Of a DNA stretch of 7,983 bases, positions 6,017 through 7,983 are shown piece by piece. A program made the position numbers and the translations under genes. The DNA comes from Bacillota bacterium (GTDB lineage Bacteria > Bacillota > Sulfobacillia > RBS10-35). The notes under the pieces were generated by a model. That model did not search any database and was not told where the DNA came from. It was given only the letters and a program-made list of their open reading frames with translations. The stretch's first letter is position 1; each line of letters begins with the position of its first letter. The stretch spans positions 1 to 7,983 of the forward strand of contig JASBVX010000055.1 in assembly GCA_029960865.1 (NCBI GenBank), written 5' to 3'.

Positions 6017-6870
6017 AGGCCTGCCAGCTCCCTGGCCACGGCGATGTGTTCCCGGTATTCCTTCCAGTCGTCGACGGGGGTTTCCAGGATCCAGGGGAGG
6101 GTCCGGATGAAGGGATGGCTCAGGATCACCTGGAGGCCTTCCTGCCCGATCTTCCCTTCTCCCAGGCGGGCATGGCGGTCCCTATGGCTCCCGAAGGGAT
6201 GGACAGAGTCGTTCAGGTGAAGGGCTTTCACCCGCTCGAGCCCGATGATCCGGTCGAGATCGGCAAGGACCTTTTCCAAGGATGATGCCTCGTGGATGGG
6301 ATACCCGGCGGCAAAGAGATGGCAGGTATCCAGGCAAACCCCCAGCCGCTTGGGCGATCCCAGCCCCTCCATGATGGCTTTCAGCTCCTCGAAGCGGCCT
6401 CCCACTTCCGTCCCCTGGCCCGACATGGTTTCCAGGAGGATCATGGTGTCTCCCGAGGCCTTTAAAGCCTCGGAGAGACCTGCGACGATCCTCTCCAACC
6501 CCTTTTCCACCCCGTCTCCCACATGGGATCCGGGATGGAGGACCAGATACTCGGCTCCATAGCGAGAAGCCCTTTCCAGATCGTCGTAGATGGTCTGGCG
6601 GCCGAATTCCCGGGCTTCTTCCCGGGGGCTGGCGAGGTTGATGGTGTACGGGAGATGCCCCACGATGGGATAGAGGTCCTTTTCCTTACGAAGCTTCTCC
6701 CACGCTTCGATTTCGGAGGAGAGCATGTCCCGCACTTTTCCTCCGCGAGGATTCCGGGTGAAGAAGGCAAAGGTGTCGGCCTGGACATACTCCGCCTGTC
6801 GGACGGCATCAGGGAGGCCTTTGGCGATGGAGAGATGAGCTCCCACGCGTATCGTTTCTTTTTGGGCCAA
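6013..6870 (-). CDS. nfo: Deoxyribonuclease IV (endonuclease IV, AP endonuclease)
   Basis: Base-excision repair enzyme that cleaves DNA 5' of abasic sites and trims blocked 3' ends, using three metal ions, normally zinc. The 285-aa length is typical, and all nine metal ligands known from E. coli Nfo are found at matching places: His72 (VGHLPY), His112 (LHPGSH), Glu147 (ILLETMSGQG), Asp181 and His184 (LDTCHLFAAGY), His218 (KALHLNDS), Asp231 and His233 (DRHARLGEG), and Glu263 (ILETP). The start is TTG 6870, giving MAQKETIRVGAHLSIAKG; AGGTGG sits 7 nt upstream, and the nearby ATG (6892-6890) is out of frame. It follows the 68-aa gene by 37 nt and overlaps the protease gene by 4 bp. Confidence 0.98.
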   Translation of the reverse strand: MAQKETIRVGAHLSIAKGLPDAVRQAEYVQADTFAFFTRNPRGGKVRDMLSSEIEAWEKLRKEKDLYPIVGHLPYTINLASPREEAREFGRQTIYDDLERASRYGAEYLVLHPGSHVGDGVEKGLERIVAGLSEALKASGDTMILLETMSGQGTEVGGRFEELKAIMEGLGSPKRLGVCLDTCHLFAAGYPIHEASSLEKVLADLDRIIGLERVKALHLNDSVHPFGSHRDRHARLGEGKIGQEGLQVILSHPFIRTLPWILETPVDDWKEYREHIAVARELAGL

Positions 6871-6907
6871 TGATCCACCACCTTGGGTCCATGATAGCGG
6901 AAAACCT

Positions 6908-7114
6908 TCAGTGTTCCCGCAGAGCCTTCTCGATATCCCGGGCTTCGATAAGCACCCCCGGAAGGATCTTCACTTCCACTTGGCGATAGAGGGGGCGCAG
7001 GGTTTCCTGGACTTCTCTGGCTCTTTTTTCAGCCAAAGAACGGTTCACTTCCGCTTTCACAAAGGACCAGAGGGTTCCTTCGGTTTTGACCACCACCGAC
7101 CAGGACTGGCTCAT
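6908..7114 (-). CDS. Unrecognised 68-aa protein
   Basis: A small soluble protein that I do not recognise. It starts at ATG 7114 with a near-perfect AAGGAGGT (7121-7128) 6 nt upstream; the longer in-frame extension to 7243 overlaps the DUF1801 gene and is Pro/Arg-rich, so it is unlikely. The sequence begins MSQSWSVVVKTEGTLWSFVK, then a charged helix (VNRSLAEKRAREVQETL), then RQVEVKILPGVLIEARDIEKAL. Alternating strand and helix segments suggest a compact alpha/beta fold. No cysteine, metal motif, signal peptide or membrane segment is present. It lies 32 nt after the DUF1801 gene and 37 nt before nfo. Confidence 0.75.
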   Translation of the reverse strand: MSQSWSVVVKTEGTLWSFVKAEVNRSLAEKRAREVQETLRPLYRQVEVKILPGVLIEARDIEKALREH

Positions 7115-7120
7115 GGCTGG

Positions 7121-7128
7121 ACCTCCTT
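7121..7128 (-). promoter_or_regulatory. Strong ribosome binding site of the 68-aa gene
   Basis: AAGGAGGT on the minus strand, 6 nt from ATG 7114. It is the best Shine-Dalgarno sequence in this cluster, and it fixes the start of the small gene against the longer open frame. Confidence 0.6.
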
Positions 7129-7146
7129 CGAACGGTCTTTCTGCCA

Positions 7147-7578
7147 TTATGATGTTTCTTTTCCTAGGGCCTTCAGGATGAGGCGGCGGATTTCCATTTC
7201 TTCCGCTTCTCCTAGGTCTTTGAGGGCATAGGAAGTCGGCCACATGGATCCTTCATCCAGGTGGGCCTTGTCGCTGAAACCGAGGGTGGCGTAGCGGCTT
7301 CTGAACTTATGGGCGTCTTGGAAGAATAAGAGGACCTTTCCCTTCCAGGAGTAGGCGGGCATGCCATACCAGAGGCGGGGAACCAGGTCTGGGGCCACTT
7401 CTTGGATGATCTGGTGGAGGCGAAGGGCCAGCTTCTGGTCGTGGGGGTCCATGGCTCGGATCTTGACGAGGACGGGGCCTTCTCCTTGGGTTTTCTCGGG
7501 TCCTTCTTTGAGTTCCTGAGCCCACTCCTGAAGGGCTGCCTTTTCTTCAGGTGACGGTTCTTTCCTTTGGCCCGCCAT
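7147..7578 (-). CDS. DUF1801 family protein
   Basis: A 143-aa cytoplasmic protein. Its core LALRLHQIIQEVAPDLVPRLW, YGMPAYSWKGKVLLFFQD, HKFRSRYATLGF and the late EIRRLILKALGK match the DUF1801 (YdhG-like) family, whose members often start with a variable charged segment, here rich in Glu and Lys (residues 1-35). Some homologues are annotated as iron chaperones by similarity to frataxin-like proteins, but the function is not established. The ATG at 7578 has GGGAG about 8 nt upstream. This is the first gene of the minus-strand cluster that runs to rnpB. I see no clear sigma-A promoter in the 77 bp between it and the divergent membrane protein gene. Confidence 0.88.
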   Translation of the reverse strand: MAGQRKEPSPEEKAALQEWAQELKEGPEKTQGEGPVLVKIRAMDPHDQKLALRLHQIIQEVAPDLVPRLWYGMPAYSWKGKVLLFFQDAHKFRSRYATLGFSDKAHLDEGSMWPTSYALKDLGEAEEMEIRRLILKALGKETS

Positions 7579-7628
7579 GATCTCAGCTCCCTATCCCTTT
7601 AACCTACCCTGAGTCTATCCTCTCTGCG

Positions 7629-7659
7629 AAGGAGGCGTAGGATGGACGGGAAGGGATGA
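7629..7659 (+). promoter_or_regulatory. Ribosome binding site with a 5-codon minicistron before the small membrane gene
   Basis: AAGGAGG (7629-7635) is 6 nt from an ATG at 7642 that codes only M-D-G-K-G before TGA (7657-7659). This stop overlaps the start region ATGATGA of the next gene. The membrane gene itself has only AAGGG immediately before its first ATG. Ribosomes loading at the good site and reinitiating is one reading; a mis-set start is another. Confidence 0.25.
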
Positions 7660-7856
7660 TGACAGCAGTGTTCGTTCTCTTGTACTTGGTGGCTTTTCTC
7701 CTCCTCGCCTTCTGGATCTACGGGGATGCTGAGGCCCGAGACATGGTGGGCATCTACTGGGTGCTGGCCCTTCTCTTCGGCGGAGTGCTGGCGCCTCTTT
7801 TCATCTACTTGGCCATCCGCGATTCCTTTTGGGTGCGGGGTGCTCCAGAGGTGTAG
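7656..7856 (+). CDS. Small two-helix membrane protein, 66 aa
   Basis: A hypothetical protein with two predicted membrane helices, residues 3-21 (VFVLLYLVAFLLLAFWIY) and 31-53 (GIYWVLALLFGGVLAPLFIYL), joined by an acidic loop GDAEARD, and ending in a short IRDSFWVRGAPEV tail. The shape recalls the PLD-nuclease N-terminal-like membrane segments found as small free proteins, but the similarity is too weak to name. Two ATGs, 7656 and 7659, are possible starts; GGGAAGGG lies directly before the first, so the second, 3 nt away, has the better though still short spacing. It is divergent from the DUF1801 gene and convergent with tRNA-Val. Confidence 0.75.
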   Translation: MMTAVFVLLYLVAFLLLAFWIYGDAEARDMVGIYWVLALLFGGVLAPLFIYLAIRDSFWVRGAPEV

Positions 7857-7933
7857 GTGGGGAGGCGGGTCTTCCAGCTAGGGAATGGGGAAAGGAAGGG
7901 ATTGACGGCCTTGGGAACTTTCGGGCACAAAAA

Positions 7934-7983
7934 TGGTGGGCGATGTAGGACTCGAACCTACGACCTCACGGATGTGAACCGTG
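7934..7983 (-). tRNA. tRNA-Val (anticodon CAC), 3' part, truncated by window end
   Basis: On the minus strand, the sequence from 7983 reads anticodon stem CACGG, loop TTCACAT with anticodon CAC (7976-7974), stem CCGTG, variable loop AGGTC, T arm GTAGG-TTCGAGT-CCTAC (7961-7945), acceptor strand ATCGCCC (7944-7938), discriminator A and an encoded CCA (7936-7934). The acceptor half fits the GGGCGAT start typical of tRNA-Val. The D arm and 5' acceptor lie beyond the window. A T5 run follows the CCA end, without a clear hairpin other than the tRNA itself. Confidence 0.95.

Overview
The window looks like a chromosomal segment of a fairly GC-rich Gram-positive-type bacterium, most likely a deep-branching, possibly thermophilic member of the Bacillota. 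The pointers are strong AGGAGG-type ribosome binding sites with frequent GTG and TTG starts, a lipoprotein-type solute-binding protein, a DUF1614 membrane protein, an AcuB-like CBS-ACT protein, and the neighbourhood trmK / C4 zinc-ribbon coiled-coil protein / RNase H / rnpB. That neighbourhood recalls clostridial gene orders, and rnpB is of the class A (ancestral) type rather than the Bacillus class B type. The taxon is an inference from gene content, not from a search.

Layout. Positions 1-662 (minus) hold the N-terminal part of an oligopeptide/dipeptide-type ABC transporter binding lipoprotein, truncated by the window edge. It is divergent from a DUF1614 membrane protein (798-1442, plus). 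This converges, with a 21-bp tail overlap, on an AcuB-like CBS-CBS-ACT protein (1422-2105, minus). That gene is in turn divergent from a stand-alone response-regulator receiver protein (2244-2642, plus).

From 7578 down to 2584 everything lies on the minus strand, tightly packed, and reads as one long operon or a few overlapping units. The order is a DUF1801 protein, an unrecognised 68-aa protein, endonuclease IV (nfo), a CPBP-family membrane protease, TrmK-like tRNA methyltransferase, a C4 zinc-ribbon coiled-coil protein, a type I RNase H, RNase P RNA (rnpB) and a Myb/SANT-like DNA-binding candidate. Several junctions are 4-bp stop/start overlaps, which suggests translational coupling. The right end carries a 66-aa two-helix membrane protein (plus) and, converging on it, the 3' part of a tRNA-Val(CAC) gene cut by the window edge.

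Working together: the minus-strand cluster is mostly nucleic-acid housekeeping, with base-excision repair (nfo), tRNA modification (trmK), RNA:DNA hybrid removal (RNase H) and tRNA 5' maturation (rnpB). The left-hand genes look like nutrient uptake and small-molecule or phosphorelay sensing. I see no prophage, insertion sequence, CRISPR array, toxin-antitoxin pair or defence island. The most interesting anomalies are the 3' end of trmK, which either carries a frameshift or overlaps the next gene by about 300 bp, the altered SAM-site motif in the same protein, and the unrecognised Myb-like gene directly after rnpB.
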